A stretch of 64,000 nucleotides of DNA from G963668185 sp963668185 (GTDB lineage Bacteria; Chloroflexota; Dehalococcoidia; Lucifugimonadales; G963668185), in the NCBI GenBank assembly GCA_963668185.1, contig OY764162.1, forward strand, positions 2,715,408 through 2,779,407, given 5' to 3'. The position numbers were made by a program, and so were the translations under genes. This document shows, piece by piece, positions 1 through 8,689 of the stretch. The stretch's first letter is position 1. Each line of letters starts with the position of its first letter. The notes under the pieces are model-generated. The model made no database searches and was not told the origin of the DNA. It saw only the letters and a list, made by a program, of their open reading frames with translations.

Positions 1-1396
1 GTTCGTACTTGTCCACGACCGAGAGCCACTCGTCGAAGCCCTCAGTCCTGTTCTCGACGAACTCCTGGTCCCACAGGCCCTCGTCCAGGATGACCTTGGC
101 CATGCCGTTCAGCAGGGCAACGTCCGTGCCCGGCCTGGGCCGGAGCCACAGGTCCGCGAAGTCGCACATGTCGATGCGGCGCGGATTGATGACGACGAGC
201 TTCGCGCCGCGCTCGACTACTGCCCGCCGCATCCGCGAGGCCGCGACGGGGTGGTTGGAGTTGGCGTCCGAGCCGATGATGACGAGGCAGCCCGCGTCCT
301 CGTAGTCGGCGTACGAGTTGCTGGTCGCGCCGCTGCCGAGCGCGGTCAGCATCGCCTCCACCGACGGCGCGTGGCAGAGGCGGGTGCAGTGGTCGATGTG
401 GTTGGAACCCATGACGAGCCGAGCGAACTTCTGCTGGACGTAGCCGTCTTCGTTGGTGCACTTGGCCGAGCAGAAGGTGGCGAAGGTGTCGCCCCGGTAC
501 GCGGGCAGACGCTCGGCAATGACGTCCATCGCCTCTTCCCAAGTGGCGGGCGTAAGCTCCCCGTTCCGCCTGACGAGCGGCGTGGTGAGCCGGTCCTTGT
601 GGTGTACGAACGTGTACCCGAAGCGCCCCTTCACGCACAGCATCCCGAGGCTCGACTGGTTGTCGGGATCGTCCAGCATTCGAAGGATGCGGTCGTTCTC
701 GTCAACCTCCGCCTTGATGCCGCAGCCCACGCCGCAGTATGGGCAGACCGTGCTGACGGTCCTGACCGGGTTGGGCACGGGCGCCTTAAGCTCGATCGCC
801 CCGGTCGGGCAGACGGAAAGGCACTGGCCGCAGGTCGTGCAGACCGACTCCAGCAGCGGCCTGTCCATGAACGTGCCGATGCGCGCGTCCGTCCCTGAGC
901 CGAGAACGTCTATCGCGCCGATGAACTGGTGGCCGTCCTGGCACGCCTGCGCGCAGCGGCCGCACATGATGCAGTCCGACATGGCGATGTTGAAGACCGG
1001 GTTGCTCGTGTCGATGGGCTGCCTGTCCCGGCCCGTCCAGCGCGGTGCGCTGAGGCCGTGACGCTCGGCGGCGATGGTCAGTTCCTTGTACTCCTGGTGC
1101 CCGTTCGGTTCGAGCATCGCCATCGTGAGTTCGAGCACGCCGCGCCGGAGATCGACGGTCTCCTCGGCGTCGGTGCGTACCTGCATGCCGTCGGCGGCGG
1201 GCACCGAGCAGGAGGCCGGGAACCCGCGAACGCCGTCGATCTGCACGAGGCAGGTGCGGCAGGCGGCGATCGCGTTCATGTCCGGGTCCTTGCAGAGTTG
1301 CGAGATGTAGATGCCGGACGCGTTTATCGCGTCCAGCACGGACGAGCCTTCGTCCACCTCCACCAACTTGCCGTTGACGGACAGCGTCACTGCCAT
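1..1396 (-). CDS. Formate dehydrogenase alpha subunit, NAD-linked type (partial, C-terminus beyond window)
   Basis: Molybdopterin oxidoreductase expected to oxidise formate to CO2 (or the reverse) at a bis-MGD Mo or W centre. About 465 residues are visible; related FdsA/FdhA proteins are roughly 900 residues or more, so the C-terminal half lies outside. Domain order: N-terminal plant-type [2Fe-2S] domain (Cys near 36, 47, 50, 62), two [4Fe-4S] motifs (CIMCGRCAQAC and CTTCGQCLSVC), then the [4Fe-4S]/MGD entry motif CPYCGVGCG. The catalytic position in LCHAPSV is Cys, about residue 341, not selenocysteine. ATG follows a good GGAGGTG ribosome site. The NuoF-like stop lies immediately before it, so the genes are coupled and electrons probably pass to NAD. 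Another NADH-linked molybdopterin enzyme of the family is possible. Confidence 0.85.
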   Translation of the reverse strand, partial: MAVTLSVNGKLVEVDEGSSVLDAINASGIYISQLCKDPDMNAIAACRTCLVQIDGVRGFPASCSVPAADGMQVRTDAEETVDLRRGVLELTMAMLEPNGHQEYKELTIAAERHGLSAPRWTGRDRQPIDTSNPVFNIAMSDCIMCGRCAQACQDGHQFIGAIDVLGSGTDARIGTFMDRPLLESVCTTCGQCLSVCPTGAIELKAPVPNPVRTVSTVCPYCGVGCGIKAEVDENDRILRMLDDPDNQSSLGMLCVKGRFGYTFVHHKDRLTTPLVRRNGELTPATWEEAMDVIAERLPAYRGDTFATFCSAKCTNEDGYVQQKFARLVMGSNHIDHCTRLCHAPSVEAMLTALGSGATSNSYADYEDAGCLVIIGSDANSNHPVAASRMRRAVVERGAKLVVINPRRIDMCDFADLWLRPRPGTDVALLNGMAKVILDEGLWDQEFVENRTEGFDEWLSVVDKYE

Positions 1397-3016
1397 TCAG
1401 CCACCTCCCGATTCGATTCTGTTTTCGAACGCGTCTCCGAAGAAATGTAATGCGCTCAGCACGGGATTGCCCGCAAGCTGGCCCAGGTTGCACAGCGAGG
1501 CGGCGTTGATCACGTTCGCCAGGTGTTTCAACTCCTCCATGTCCTCGCTTGTGCCGGAGCCTGAAATCACGCGGTCCAGCGCGGCCACCTGCAGCGGCGT
1601 GCCCTCGCGGCACGGCGTGCACTTGCCGCACGACTCGTCGGCGTTGTAGGCGGCCAGGTCTCGGACCACGTCCAGCACGTCCAGCCGCTCGTCGAGGGGG
1701 ACGACGCCGCCCGCGCCGAGCATAACCCCGGAGTCGTGGAGCGATCCCGGCATGATCGGCGTGTCGATCATGTCCGCGGACATGACGCCGCTTGAGGGGC
1801 CGCCGACCGCGAGCGTGGTTATCGAGCGCCCGGACTCCGGGCCGCCGCCAACGTCGTGAATCAACTCGCGCAGTGTCGTGCCCATCGGGGCCTCGACCAT
1901 GCCGGGACGCCTGACCGAGCCGCTGAGGCTGATCAGCTTCGTCCCCCGCGCATCCCCGGAGCCGACGGCTGAGTAAGCGTCGCTGCCGGCAGACAGGATG
2001 TACGGCGTGGAGGCGATGGTCTCGGCGTTGTTGATGACGGTGGGCCGCGCCCACAGCCCGGCGATGACCGGCAGCGGGTCCTTCATGCGGGGCTCGCGGC
2101 GCTTGCCTTCCATCGTGTTCAGCATGGTGGTCTCGTCCCCGCAGACGTAGCCGCCCGCGCCGCGCCTGACCTCGGCCTCGACGGCCCAGCCGGAGCCGAG
2201 CACGTCTCCGCCGACAAGCCCCAGCGCACGGGCCTGGTCGATCGCGTTCTGAACGCGCTGCGCCGACAGGTTCGCCTCGGCGTTGATGTACAGATATACC
2301 TGGTCCAGCCCGGCGGCGTACGCGGCGATCAGGCAGCCCTCCAGTAGCTGGAAGGGGAGCCCTTCCATGAGGTGCCTGTCCTTGAAGATGCCCGGCTCGC
2401 CCTCCTCGCAGTTGACGACGAGATACTTCGGCCTGCCCGGATTTGACCTCGCCCCGCGCCACTTGATCGCGGCCGGGAAGTACGCGCCGCCCCTGCCGCG
2501 CAGGCCGGAGTCGGAGACGGTCTCGATCACGTCTTCCGGCGCGCCCGACAGCGCCTTGGCGAGGCCCTCGAAGCCGCCCTCGCCGATGTACTCGTCCACG
2601 CCGACGGCGTCCACTTCGCCCATGCCCCTGGTTGTCGCCCGGTGCTGCGGGGCGAAGAACTCCTCAACCTGCGCGCCAACGTCCGGGTTCACCGGCTCGC
2701 CGCCGCCATTCGCCGCGCCGGCAACGATGGAGGCCACGTCGTCGAGGGTTACGCGGCAGTGTCGTATCTGGTCGCCGTCCGCCGTCGTCACGAGCGCCTG
2801 CGGCCCGGCGAAGCACGCGCCGTCGCAGCCTGTGGTGACTACGTACGCTGTATCGGGCAACCCGGCTTCGATATCCCTTGCTACTTCTGCCGCGCCGACT
2901 GCCTGCGAGCAGTGGCCGACCTGTACCGCGATCCGGGTCTTCCCGGCGCGAGCGTCGAGGCGCTCCCGCGCGGACGCCGCGATGCGCGCGAAGGACTGCG
3001 CCGCCTTCTCGCTCAC
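1397..3016 (-). CDS. NuoF-like NADH-binding flavoprotein subunit (FdsB/HoxF type)
   Basis: FMN and NAD(H)-binding subunit of a soluble NAD-linked complex, 539 residues. An N-terminal thioredoxin-like [2Fe-2S] domain carries VGHCSQ and TTGCDGACF. It is followed by the FMN region GLRGRGGAYFP, the NADH region VVNCEEGEPG and the C-terminal [4Fe-4S] site SCGKCTPCREG with a fourth Cys in SLCNLGQ. The GTG start at 3016 overlaps the NuoE-like stop by 4 bp (GTGA); an open frame continues upstream but reads into the NuoE gene and has no family similarity. Adjacency to a formate dehydrogenase alpha subunit rather than other Nuo genes points to an FDH or AOR complex, not respiratory complex I. Confidence 0.9.
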   Translation of the reverse strand: MSEKAAQSFARIAASARERLDARAGKTRIAVQVGHCSQAVGAAEVARDIEAGLPDTAYVVTTGCDGACFAGPQALVTTADGDQIRHCRVTLDDVASIVAGAANGGGEPVNPDVGAQVEEFFAPQHRATTRGMGEVDAVGVDEYIGEGGFEGLAKALSGAPEDVIETVSDSGLRGRGGAYFPAAIKWRGARSNPGRPKYLVVNCEEGEPGIFKDRHLMEGLPFQLLEGCLIAAYAAGLDQVYLYINAEANLSAQRVQNAIDQARALGLVGGDVLGSGWAVEAEVRRGAGGYVCGDETTMLNTMEGKRREPRMKDPLPVIAGLWARPTVINNAETIASTPYILSAGSDAYSAVGSGDARGTKLISLSGSVRRPGMVEAPMGTTLRELIHDVGGGPESGRSITTLAVGGPSSGVMSADMIDTPIMPGSLHDSGVMLGAGGVVPLDERLDVLDVVRDLAAYNADESCGKCTPCREGTPLQVAALDRVISGSGTSEDMEELKHLANVINAASLCNLGQLAGNPVLSALHFFGDAFENRIESGGG

Positions 3017-3531
3017 TGCCGCGCTCCGGCGATCAGCGCCCGGACCGACTCTACGGTCGCGCGCCCATGCCAGCGGTGGTCGAACTCGACGGCGGGAGCG
3101 ACGCCGCACAGGAAGCCGCACTCGACCTCCTCGAAGGTGATCGCGCCGTCGGTCGTCGTCTGGCCGGACGGCAGGCCGAGGTCGTCGGAGACCGCGCTCG
3201 CGATGTCGCGTCCGCCCTGCTGCCAGCACGGCAGGCCGGTGCATACGCGCAGCACATGAGCGCCCGGCTTGTCGATGCGCAACTCGGTGTAGCTGGTGGC
3301 CGCGCCGTACACCTCGCTGGCCGGCATCCCGAGGTGCCATCCGACCACCTCCATGCCCCAGTCGGGCAGATGGCCGAACTGCTCGTGCAGGAAGTGCAGC
3401 GCGGGCAGAAGCTGGCCGTGGTCACGGGGAAACCTGTCCCGCAGCGCCCTGCGAAGGGTCCTCTGGTCTGTGATCAATACATTCTCAATAGGGGAAGGGC
3501 CAGACGTACTGGCACGCCCGGATTGCCGCAA
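3013..3531 (-). CDS. NuoE-like [2Fe-2S] thioredoxin-fold subunit (FdsG type)
   Basis: Small electron-transfer subunit that passes electrons between the FMN subunit and the catalytic subunit. The four [2Fe-2S] ligands are visible as CTGLPC (C-x4-C) and ECGFLC (C-x3-C). The helical N-terminal part, with HFLHEQFGHLPDW, is typical of NuoE. Start is uncertain: the longest frame (172 residues) begins at a TTG without a convincing ribosome site, and an internal TTG near 3477 would give about 154 residues, nearer the family size. It is followed with a 4-bp overlap by the NuoF-like gene and lies 25 bp downstream of the AOR gene, so all are probably cotranscribed. Confidence 0.85.
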   Translation of the reverse strand: MRQSGRASTSGPSPIENVLITDQRTLRRALRDRFPRDHGQLLPALHFLHEQFGHLPDWGMEVVGWHLGMPASEVYGAATSYTELRIDKPGAHVLRVCTGLPCWQQGGRDIASAVSDDLGLPSGQTTTDGAITFEEVECGFLCGVAPAVEFDHRWHGRATVESVRALIAGARQ

Positions 3532-3556
3532 ACCCTATATCAACGCCCCCGATTGT

Positions 3557-5383
3557 TCAAGAAAAGGCGTGCAGGGGCAGGCCGAGTTCGGCCAGCTTCC
3601 CGTCTGGGATGAGGCCGTCGGCAGTCCAGCCGCGGGCGCGATAGTAGCCGTCGATCATGTCGTCTAGCTCCCGCCGCGTCAGGCGCACGCCCTTGACCGG
3701 CGCGTCTGAGAGGGCCTCGGACAGCGCGCGTGGCGGCAGGCCGTCGTCGGCTCGCGTCCAGCCCTCGCGGATGTTGAACAGCTTCCTGAGATTGTTGATG
3801 CGCTCGCCCGCCTTCCTGAGATCGTCGGCCGATGTTTGCCAGCCGGTCACGTGGCCGTAGATCTCGGCCGACTCCTCGTACAGGTCGTCGAACGCCTTCC
3901 TGAGGAACTTGCACCAGATCAGGGAGTCCAGCACTGCCGAGAAGTCCTCGCCGTCGGCGGTGATCTTGCCGCGCCGCTCATCCACCGCAAGCCTGTCCAC
4001 GTGCGCCGAGAAGTCGGCCTCGTACGCCGACGATCTGTTGTGGCACGCGCCACGCGTGCTGACCGCTAGGCCCAGCGCCATGGTCTTGAGCGATCTCGGC
4101 TCGTAGCCCGGCATCTCCAGGCCCTTCACGTGCATGGCCCAGTCTTCGGAGCCATGGCCGATCTTGCGAGAGGCGTCGCGCACGCCTCCGGCGAGCAGGT
4201 CGCCGATGCCGCGCCGCTCCGCGATGAGCCGGAGGGCGGCGGCTAGCGCGTCGGCGTTGCCGAATCGAAGGTCCAGGCCCCCCGTGTCTTCCGAAGTCAG
4301 GATGCCCTTCTCGAAGCACTCCATCGCCCACGCGACGGTCGCGCCGGCGCTGATCGTGTCCATGCCGGCGTCGTCGCAGTAGTGGGAGGCGCGTATCACG
4401 GCGTTGGCGTCGGATACGCCCACGAGCGGGCCGAGGGCGAAGCTGCTCTCGTACTCCATGCGCCCCCGAGACTGCTTGCCGCCGTCGGTTGTGACGACGA
4501 TCTGCTCGCAGCCGATGGTGCAGTTCGCGCAGTGCGCGTTGCGGACGTGGTGAGTCGTGCGCAGTTCCTCGCCGCTCACGCCTTCCGCGCCGTCGAACGT
4601 CGCCGCGCTGAAGTTGCGGGTGGGCAGTGAGCCAAGGCGGTTGAACACGAGCATGTTCGCGACCGTGCCCATGTTGCGGTACTTCTCGGTGGCGTCGCCC
4701 AGGCTTCGGCGGGTCAGGTCGGCGCCTATGCGCCGCAGCGCGTCCGGAGCGTGCACCGGCACGGATGCGCCGCCCTTGACGGCGATGGCCTTGAGGTTCT
4801 TCGACCCCATGACGGCGCCCGTTCCCGTGCGCCCAGCTTGGCGGCCCCCGTCGTTGCTGATGCTGGCGAACCGCACCAGGTTTTCGCCGGCCGGCCCGAT
4901 GCAGGCCACGCGCACACCCCGGCCAAGCATGTTCTTGACGGCGGCCTCCGTATCGCCCGTGCCGAGCCCGGCAAGGTCGGCGGCGTCCTCGAATCTGACT
5001 CCGGCCTCGTCTATAACGAGCAGAGTTGGACTTGCCGCGCGGCCCAGGATGACGACGGCGTCGCAGCCGGTCTTCTTCAGTTCGGGCGCGAGGAAACTGG
5101 ACGATAGCGAGTCGCCAATGAACCCGGTGAGCGGCGACTTGGCGGCGACGGCGAACTTGCTTGACGTCGTGAGCCTGCTCCCCACGAGGGGGCTGGTGGC
5201 GAAGATGAGCGGGTTGTCCGGGCCGAGCGGGTCGGCCCCCGCAGGGCAGAACTCGTAGAGCAGGTACGCGGCAAGGCCCGCCCCGCCTATGAAGTCCCTC
5301 AGCACGCGCGAATCCAGGGACTCCCACCTGCTGGACGAATCGGAGAGATCTACGACCAGTATCCTGCCGTTGTAACCGAACAC
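3557..5383 (-). CDS. Aldehyde:ferredoxin oxidoreductase family (tungsten-pterin enzyme)
   Basis: AOR-family enzyme of 608 residues, the usual size. Family members oxidise aldehydes, or reduce carboxylates, at a bis-pterin tungsten (sometimes Mo) centre next to one [4Fe-4S] cluster. Cluster ligands are C285, C288 and C292 (HCANCTIGCEQ), with the fourth Cys near 491 in LIWCKFL. The N-terminus (GYNGRILVVDLS) and the pterin-binding segments (TSSKFAVAAKSPLTG, GRTGTGAVMGSKNLKAIAVKG) are canonical. It starts at GTG. A MoaD-like gene sits 52 bp upstream and NuoE/NuoF/FDH genes follow within 25 bp. This suggests coupling to NAD instead of, or in addition to, ferredoxin. Substrate cannot be inferred. 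Confidence 0.93.
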   Translation of the reverse strand: MFGYNGRILVVDLSDSSSRWESLDSRVLRDFIGGAGLAAYLLYEFCPAGADPLGPDNPLIFATSPLVGSRLTTSSKFAVAAKSPLTGFIGDSLSSSFLAPELKKTGCDAVVILGRAASPTLLVIDEAGVRFEDAADLAGLGTGDTEAAVKNMLGRGVRVACIGPAGENLVRFASISNDGGRQAGRTGTGAVMGSKNLKAIAVKGGASVPVHAPDALRRIGADLTRRSLGDATEKYRNMGTVANMLVFNRLGSLPTRNFSAATFDGAEGVSGEELRTTHHVRNAHCANCTIGCEQIVVTTDGGKQSRGRMEYESSFALGPLVGVSDANAVIRASHYCDDAGMDTISAGATVAWAMECFEKGILTSEDTGGLDLRFGNADALAAALRLIAERRGIGDLLAGGVRDASRKIGHGSEDWAMHVKGLEMPGYEPRSLKTMALGLAVSTRGACHNRSSAYEADFSAHVDRLAVDERRGKITADGEDFSAVLDSLIWCKFLRKAFDDLYEESAEIYGHVTGWQTSADDLRKAGERINNLRKLFNIREGWTRADDGLPPRALSEALSDAPVKGVRLTRRELDDMIDGYYRARGWTADGLIPDGKLAELGLPLHAFS

Positions 5384-5435
5384 GTCTGCCTCAGAGGTTT
5401 AATCGCTATAGCAGCATTGTACCTAACGCCGTTCG

Positions 5436-5747
5436 CTAGCCCCCGGAAAGGCTGGAGAAGAGCAGCAGCGCGTCGCCGTCGGCGAGGGACACCGGCTCGT
5501 CGGCAACGAACAGGTTGCCGTTCAGGTTGAATGTGTAGCTGGGCGCGAGGTCCGCGCCATCTTCGCGTATGGCCACGCCGACTAGCTCAGGGCAGGCGCC
5601 GGCGAGGGCGCGCGCCACGTCAGCGCGGCGGGACCGCGCGGGCACGGCGACGTCAACGGCGGCGCGCCCGTAGGCGAGCCGGGCTGAGCCGAACAGCTCC
5701 ACGGCGACGCGGACGGAGGGGCGTTCAGGACGGTGCGCGGTTTCCAC
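5436..5747 (-). CDS. MoaD/ThiS-family sulfur carrier protein
   Basis: Ubiquitin-fold sulfur carrier, 103 residues, ending in the required C-terminal Gly-Gly (LFSSLSGG). After activation by a MoeB/ThiF-type enzyme, such proteins deliver sulfur for the molybdopterin dithiolene. It lies directly upstream of the AOR gene, so it likely serves that enzyme's pterin cofactor; dedicated MoaD copies beside AOR genes are common. The first 12 residues (METAHRPERPSV) are a short extension before the beta-grasp core. No MoaE or MoeB gene is in the window, so it must use partners encoded elsewhere. Confidence 0.85.
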   Translation of the reverse strand: METAHRPERPSVRVAVELFGSARLAYGRAAVDVAVPARSRRADVARALAGACPELVGVAIREDGADLAPSYTFNLNGNLFVADEPVSLADGDALLLFSSLSGG

Positions 5748-5859
5748 TTGCGATGCCTTGGGCTTTACGGCCTACTGGAGATTCAATATCTTCCAACTGT
5801 ACCGCCGTTGATAGTCTGCCTCGCTCCATATCGCACCCCACTCGACGTTCTTCCCCGCG

Positions 5860-6657
5860 CTACGTCGGTCTCTGCAAGGCCAACGTGAGCCATGCCGGCA
5901 ATGCTGCCCGGGGGTTCTCGTTCCAGTCCAGCAGGCTGTCGTCAGTTCCCGGCAAGTACGAAAAGCCTTGCCAGAATCTTGAGTCGCCGGCGGGACTCTC
6001 CAAGATTCGCCGTAGGATGAACCCCGCGGTCGTCAGAGGGTTGAGAATGTCTGCAAGAGTCCAGTTGAACCTGAATGCACCTTCCTTCCGGTCCTTGAAA
6101 GGCCCGGTTTCCCAATATGGTTTTGCAACCTCAATCGGTAGAACCTGGTCTTTCCAAGGACGCTGGAAGGGGTGGATGTCGTAACAAACGTAGTGCCCGC
6201 CTGGCCGCAGGATGCGATACATCTCACTGAAGACCGCCTGCAGGTCTGCAATCCAAACGAAGAATCCGTTGGATGAGAAGACCAGATCGAACTCCGCGTT
6301 CCCGATAAGACTTAGATCGGCGGCATCAGCCTGCACAAACTTGATTGGCAACCTCAGGTGTCCCGCTCGTTTCGAGGCTACCGCCAGGCGCCGCTCGGAG
6401 ATATCTACCGAGGTGACATTTGCTCCCATCCCGGAAAAAGCGAAGGCAGCGTGGTTGTCCCCACTACCAACAATGCATACGTCTTTGCCAGGCACTGCAC
6501 CGACGACCTCGCGAGCCAGTCCAAGCCCGCCTCCTGCGAAGGCTATGTCAGGATCGGAAGGGCAGCGTTGCCAAAGCCCGCCTTCTTCTTCAAGCTCCTC
6601 CCACCACTCCGCGACCTCGTTCCAGTACCGCCGGTTGGCTTGGTGCCTAGTACTCAT
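5860..6657 (-). CDS. Class I SAM-dependent methyltransferase
   Basis: Methyltransferase type 11-like protein of 265 residues. The SAM-binding motif appears as CIVGSGDNHAAFAF, with an acidic end to strand 2 in VTSVDISERRL and a motif II region FDLVFSSNGFFVW. RILRPGGHYVCYDIHPF is the classic post-motif III segment. The substrate is unknown. It lies between mobA and the MoaD-like gene on the same strand, but codon use and base composition look less GC-rich than its neighbours, so it may be a later insertion into the cofactor-gene run. Confidence 0.8.
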   Translation of the reverse strand: MSTRHQANRRYWNEVAEWWEELEEEGGLWQRCPSDPDIAFAGGGLGLAREVVGAVPGKDVCIVGSGDNHAAFAFSGMGANVTSVDISERRLAVASKRAGHLRLPIKFVQADAADLSLIGNAEFDLVFSSNGFFVWIADLQAVFSEMYRILRPGGHYVCYDIHPFQRPWKDQVLPIEVAKPYWETGPFKDRKEGAFRFNWTLADILNPLTTAGFILRRILESPAGDSRFWQGFSYLPGTDDSLLDWNENPRAALPAWLTLALQRPT

Positions 6658-6679
6658 TCAGGCGTTTCGCTCCCATGCT

Positions 6680-7297
6680 CTACACCCACCGCTCCTCGGC
6701 TGCCAGCGCTTCGCCACGGTCGAGGTCAGCCTGGGTGTTCACGTTGAAGAAGCTCAAACGGTCCGGATCTAACTCCGCGACTTCCGACTCCGAGACAGAC
6801 CTGACGCGCACGTCCTTGAAGAAGCCGGCGATCTTGAACCGACCGGCTTCGAGTCTGGGCCGGATGTGTTCGAGGCACGCCTTGCCGTAGAGGGCGTGGG
6901 TGGGTTCCGGCCTGCCGTCAAGCTCCGGTACAACCACGTCGAAGCCTGGCCGCAGCGCCATCAGTCGCCGCAGCAGCGCCACGTTCAGGAACGGCATGTC
7001 GCAGGCGACGACCAGCCCCCACGCGGAGTTGGCGGCGTGAAGCCCGGTGTAGATTCCGCCGAGTGAGCCGCTGTCCGGGTATGCGTCGGTAACTACGCGC
7101 ACGTCCGAAGGCAGCGGCAGGGCAGCCGCCTGCTCCATGTTGGCGACTACAAGGACGGTCTCGTCGGCAACTTCACCGACGCGGCTGAGCACACGGTCGA
7201 TCAGCAACTCCCCGCCGACGCGTTCGAGAGCCTTGTTCCTGCCGAGCCGTCGGCTCAACCCGCCCGCGAGCACAATCGCCGTCAGATCAGCGTCCAT
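6680..7297 (-). CDS. mobA: Molybdenum cofactor guanylyltransferase
   Basis: MobA transfers GMP to molybdopterin to make the MGD cofactor used by formate dehydrogenase-type enzymes. The 205-residue protein has the nucleotidyltransferase signature at its start (VLAGGLSRRLGRNKA, residues about 9-23), the metal-binding VVACDMPFLN and the late EVAELDPDRLSFFNVNTQADL typical of MobA. It sits 22 bp upstream of the methyltransferase and a few genes above the AOR and FDH genes, on the same strand. The FDH needs MGD, which makes co-regulation sensible. Confidence 0.9.
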   Translation of the reverse strand: MDADLTAIVLAGGLSRRLGRNKALERVGGELLIDRVLSRVGEVADETVLVVANMEQAAALPLPSDVRVVTDAYPDSGSLGGIYTGLHAANSAWGLVVACDMPFLNVALLRRLMALRPGFDVVVPELDGRPEPTHALYGKACLEHIRPRLEAGRFKIAGFFKDVRVRSVSESEVAELDPDRLSFFNVNTQADLDRGEALAAEERWV

Positions 7298-7356
7298 ACC
7301 CCTACTTTAGCCTGTCCGGGCAGCAATTGCCGACAGTTCCGGACGGATGGTGCGGG

Positions 7357-8088
7357 CTAACGCCCCTGCGAGAGCCGGTCGATCAGGCGCTGTGGCAGTC
7401 CGGCGTCTGTCATCTTGCGCTGCGTCTCAGCCACGTCGTACTCGGTACGGTGATGGTAGATCGCGCCCTCGTCGGAGTCGTAAACGGCGTAGCTTGCCCT
7501 GGGATCGCCGTCCCTCGGCTGTCCCACCGAGCCGGGGTTGATCAGCATCCTTTCGCTGCCCAGAGACACCGGGGAGTCTTCCGGGAAGGTGACGAACGCC
7601 GTCGAGTTCTCGACGGGCACGCACAGGAACGGGACGTGCGAGTGTCCCAGGAGGCACCAGTTGGTGTCGAAGTGCAGGAAGCTGACCACCGCGGACGCCT
7701 GCGAAACGACGTACTCCCAAACGGGGTCGCGCGGGCTTCCGTGCACCAGGGTGAACTCGCCCTGTTCCACCTTCAACGGTTGGGCGGCCAGGGCCCCCGC
7801 TTGCTCCGGGTCCAGCTGGGCTGCGGTCCACCTGTTCGCCTCGGCGGCGTACTGGTTGAAGGCCTCCACGCTGAGGCGGCCGGCCGCCGCGAGGTCGTGA
7901 TTGCCTGCGACGGCGATGTGCTCGTGCTTCTGGAGCAGCCTCAGGCATTCGACCGGGTCCGGCCCGTAACCGACCAGGTCGCCCAGTGACCAGATCTGGG
8001 AGAAGCCGCCGCGCCGCGTCGCGTCGTCGATAACGCTGGTAAAGGCTTCGAGGTTTGAGTGGACGTCCCCGACTATGAGCGCTCTCAC
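7357..8088 (-). CDS. Metallophosphoesterase, YfcE/MJ0936-like
   Basis: Calcineurin-like phosphoesterase of 243 residues. Metal-binding motifs are visible in order: GDVHSN, GDLVGYGPDP, GNHD, then a late GHSHVP. Cyclic-nucleotide or nucleotide monophosphate diesters are typical substrates, but specificity cannot be read here. GTG at 8088 is chosen because AAGGAG lies just upstream and the protein then begins VRALIVGDVHSN; the frame is open further to 8139 but would add 17 residues without similarity. It is divergent from tsaE with about 116 bp between them. Confidence 0.85.
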   Translation of the reverse strand: MRALIVGDVHSNLEAFTSVIDDATRRGGFSQIWSLGDLVGYGPDPVECLRLLQKHEHIAVAGNHDLAAAGRLSVEAFNQYAAEANRWTAAQLDPEQAGALAAQPLKVEQGEFTLVHGSPRDPVWEYVVSQASAVVSFLHFDTNWCLLGHSHVPFLCVPVENSTAFVTFPEDSPVSLGSERMLINPGSVGQPRDGDPRASYAVYDSDEGAIYHHRTEYDVAETQRKMTDAGLPQRLIDRLSQGR

Positions 8089-8099
8089 TGGACTCCTTG

Positions 8100-8129
8100 T
8101 TGAGCACTGTCCGAATGTGAACCTATAAT
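8100..8129 (+). promoter_or_regulatory. Putative sigma70-type promoter for tsaE
   Basis: TTGAGC (8100-8105) and a perfect TATAAT (8124-8129) are separated by 18 bp, placing transcription start near 8136, about 70 bp before the tsaE start. It lies in the divergent gap with the metallophosphoesterase gene. Seen by eye only. Confidence 0.55.
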
Positions 8130-8204
8130 ACATTCGCATCCATCACATCACTATCGGGCAGGCGACCGCTGTCAGACCAAAGCTCACCCACCGAAGACCG
8201 CCTC

Positions 8205-8681
8205 GTGCTGGAGGTCGTGACCGGCTCGCCGGAGGAAACTCGCGAGGTGGGCGCGATCATGGCCAGGAACGCCATGCCCGGCCACGTGTACCTGCTGGTG
8301 GGCGATCTAGGCGCGGGCAAGACGTGCCTCACGCAGGGCATCCTCATGGGGCTCGGCGGGAACGAGTACGCCCGCAGCCCCACGTTCGTGCTGACGGCGG
8401 AGTACGAGGGACGGCTGCGGCTCTACCACTTCGATCTGTACCGCTTGGAGTCGGCGTCCGAGCTCCTGGACCTTGGAATAGACGAGTACCTGGAGGCCGG
8501 CGGCGTCTGCGTGATCGAGTGGGCGGACCGTTTTCGCGAGTGGTTGCCGGCCGGCGCGCTGGACGTGAGCATCGGCAGCCTCGGCGAGTCGCGCCGCCGG
8601 TTCGTCTTCAGCGGCCCGCGAAGCACGTACGGCGGCCTGATGCGCGAACTGGCCTCGGCTGCGAGCGGCGCGCCGGCCTAG
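8205..8681 (+). CDS. tsaE: tRNA threonylcarbamoyladenosine biosynthesis ATPase
   Basis: TsaE is the ATPase that works with TsaB and TsaD to place the threonylcarbamoyl group on A37 of ANN-decoding tRNAs. The 158-residue protein has Walker A GDLGAGKT (about residues 34-41) and the family motifs SPTFVL, YHFDLYRL and VIEWADR. A GTG start is used. tsaB follows after 8 bp, so the two are almost certainly one transcript; tsaD is not in the window. Confidence 0.93.
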   Translation: MLEVVTGSPEETREVGAIMARNAMPGHVYLLVGDLGAGKTCLTQGILMGLGGNEYARSPTFVLTAEYEGRLRLYHFDLYRLESASELLDLGIDEYLEAGGVCVIEWADRFREWLPAGALDVSIGSLGESRRRFVFSGPRSTYGGLMRELASAASGAPA

Positions 8682-8689
8682 GGCAGACG

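Noticed and set aside
786..2462. 558-codon minus-strand frame overlapping the NuoF-like gene
   Set aside because: It is a different frame with Arg-rich text; the NuoF and FDH frames have all cofactor motifs.
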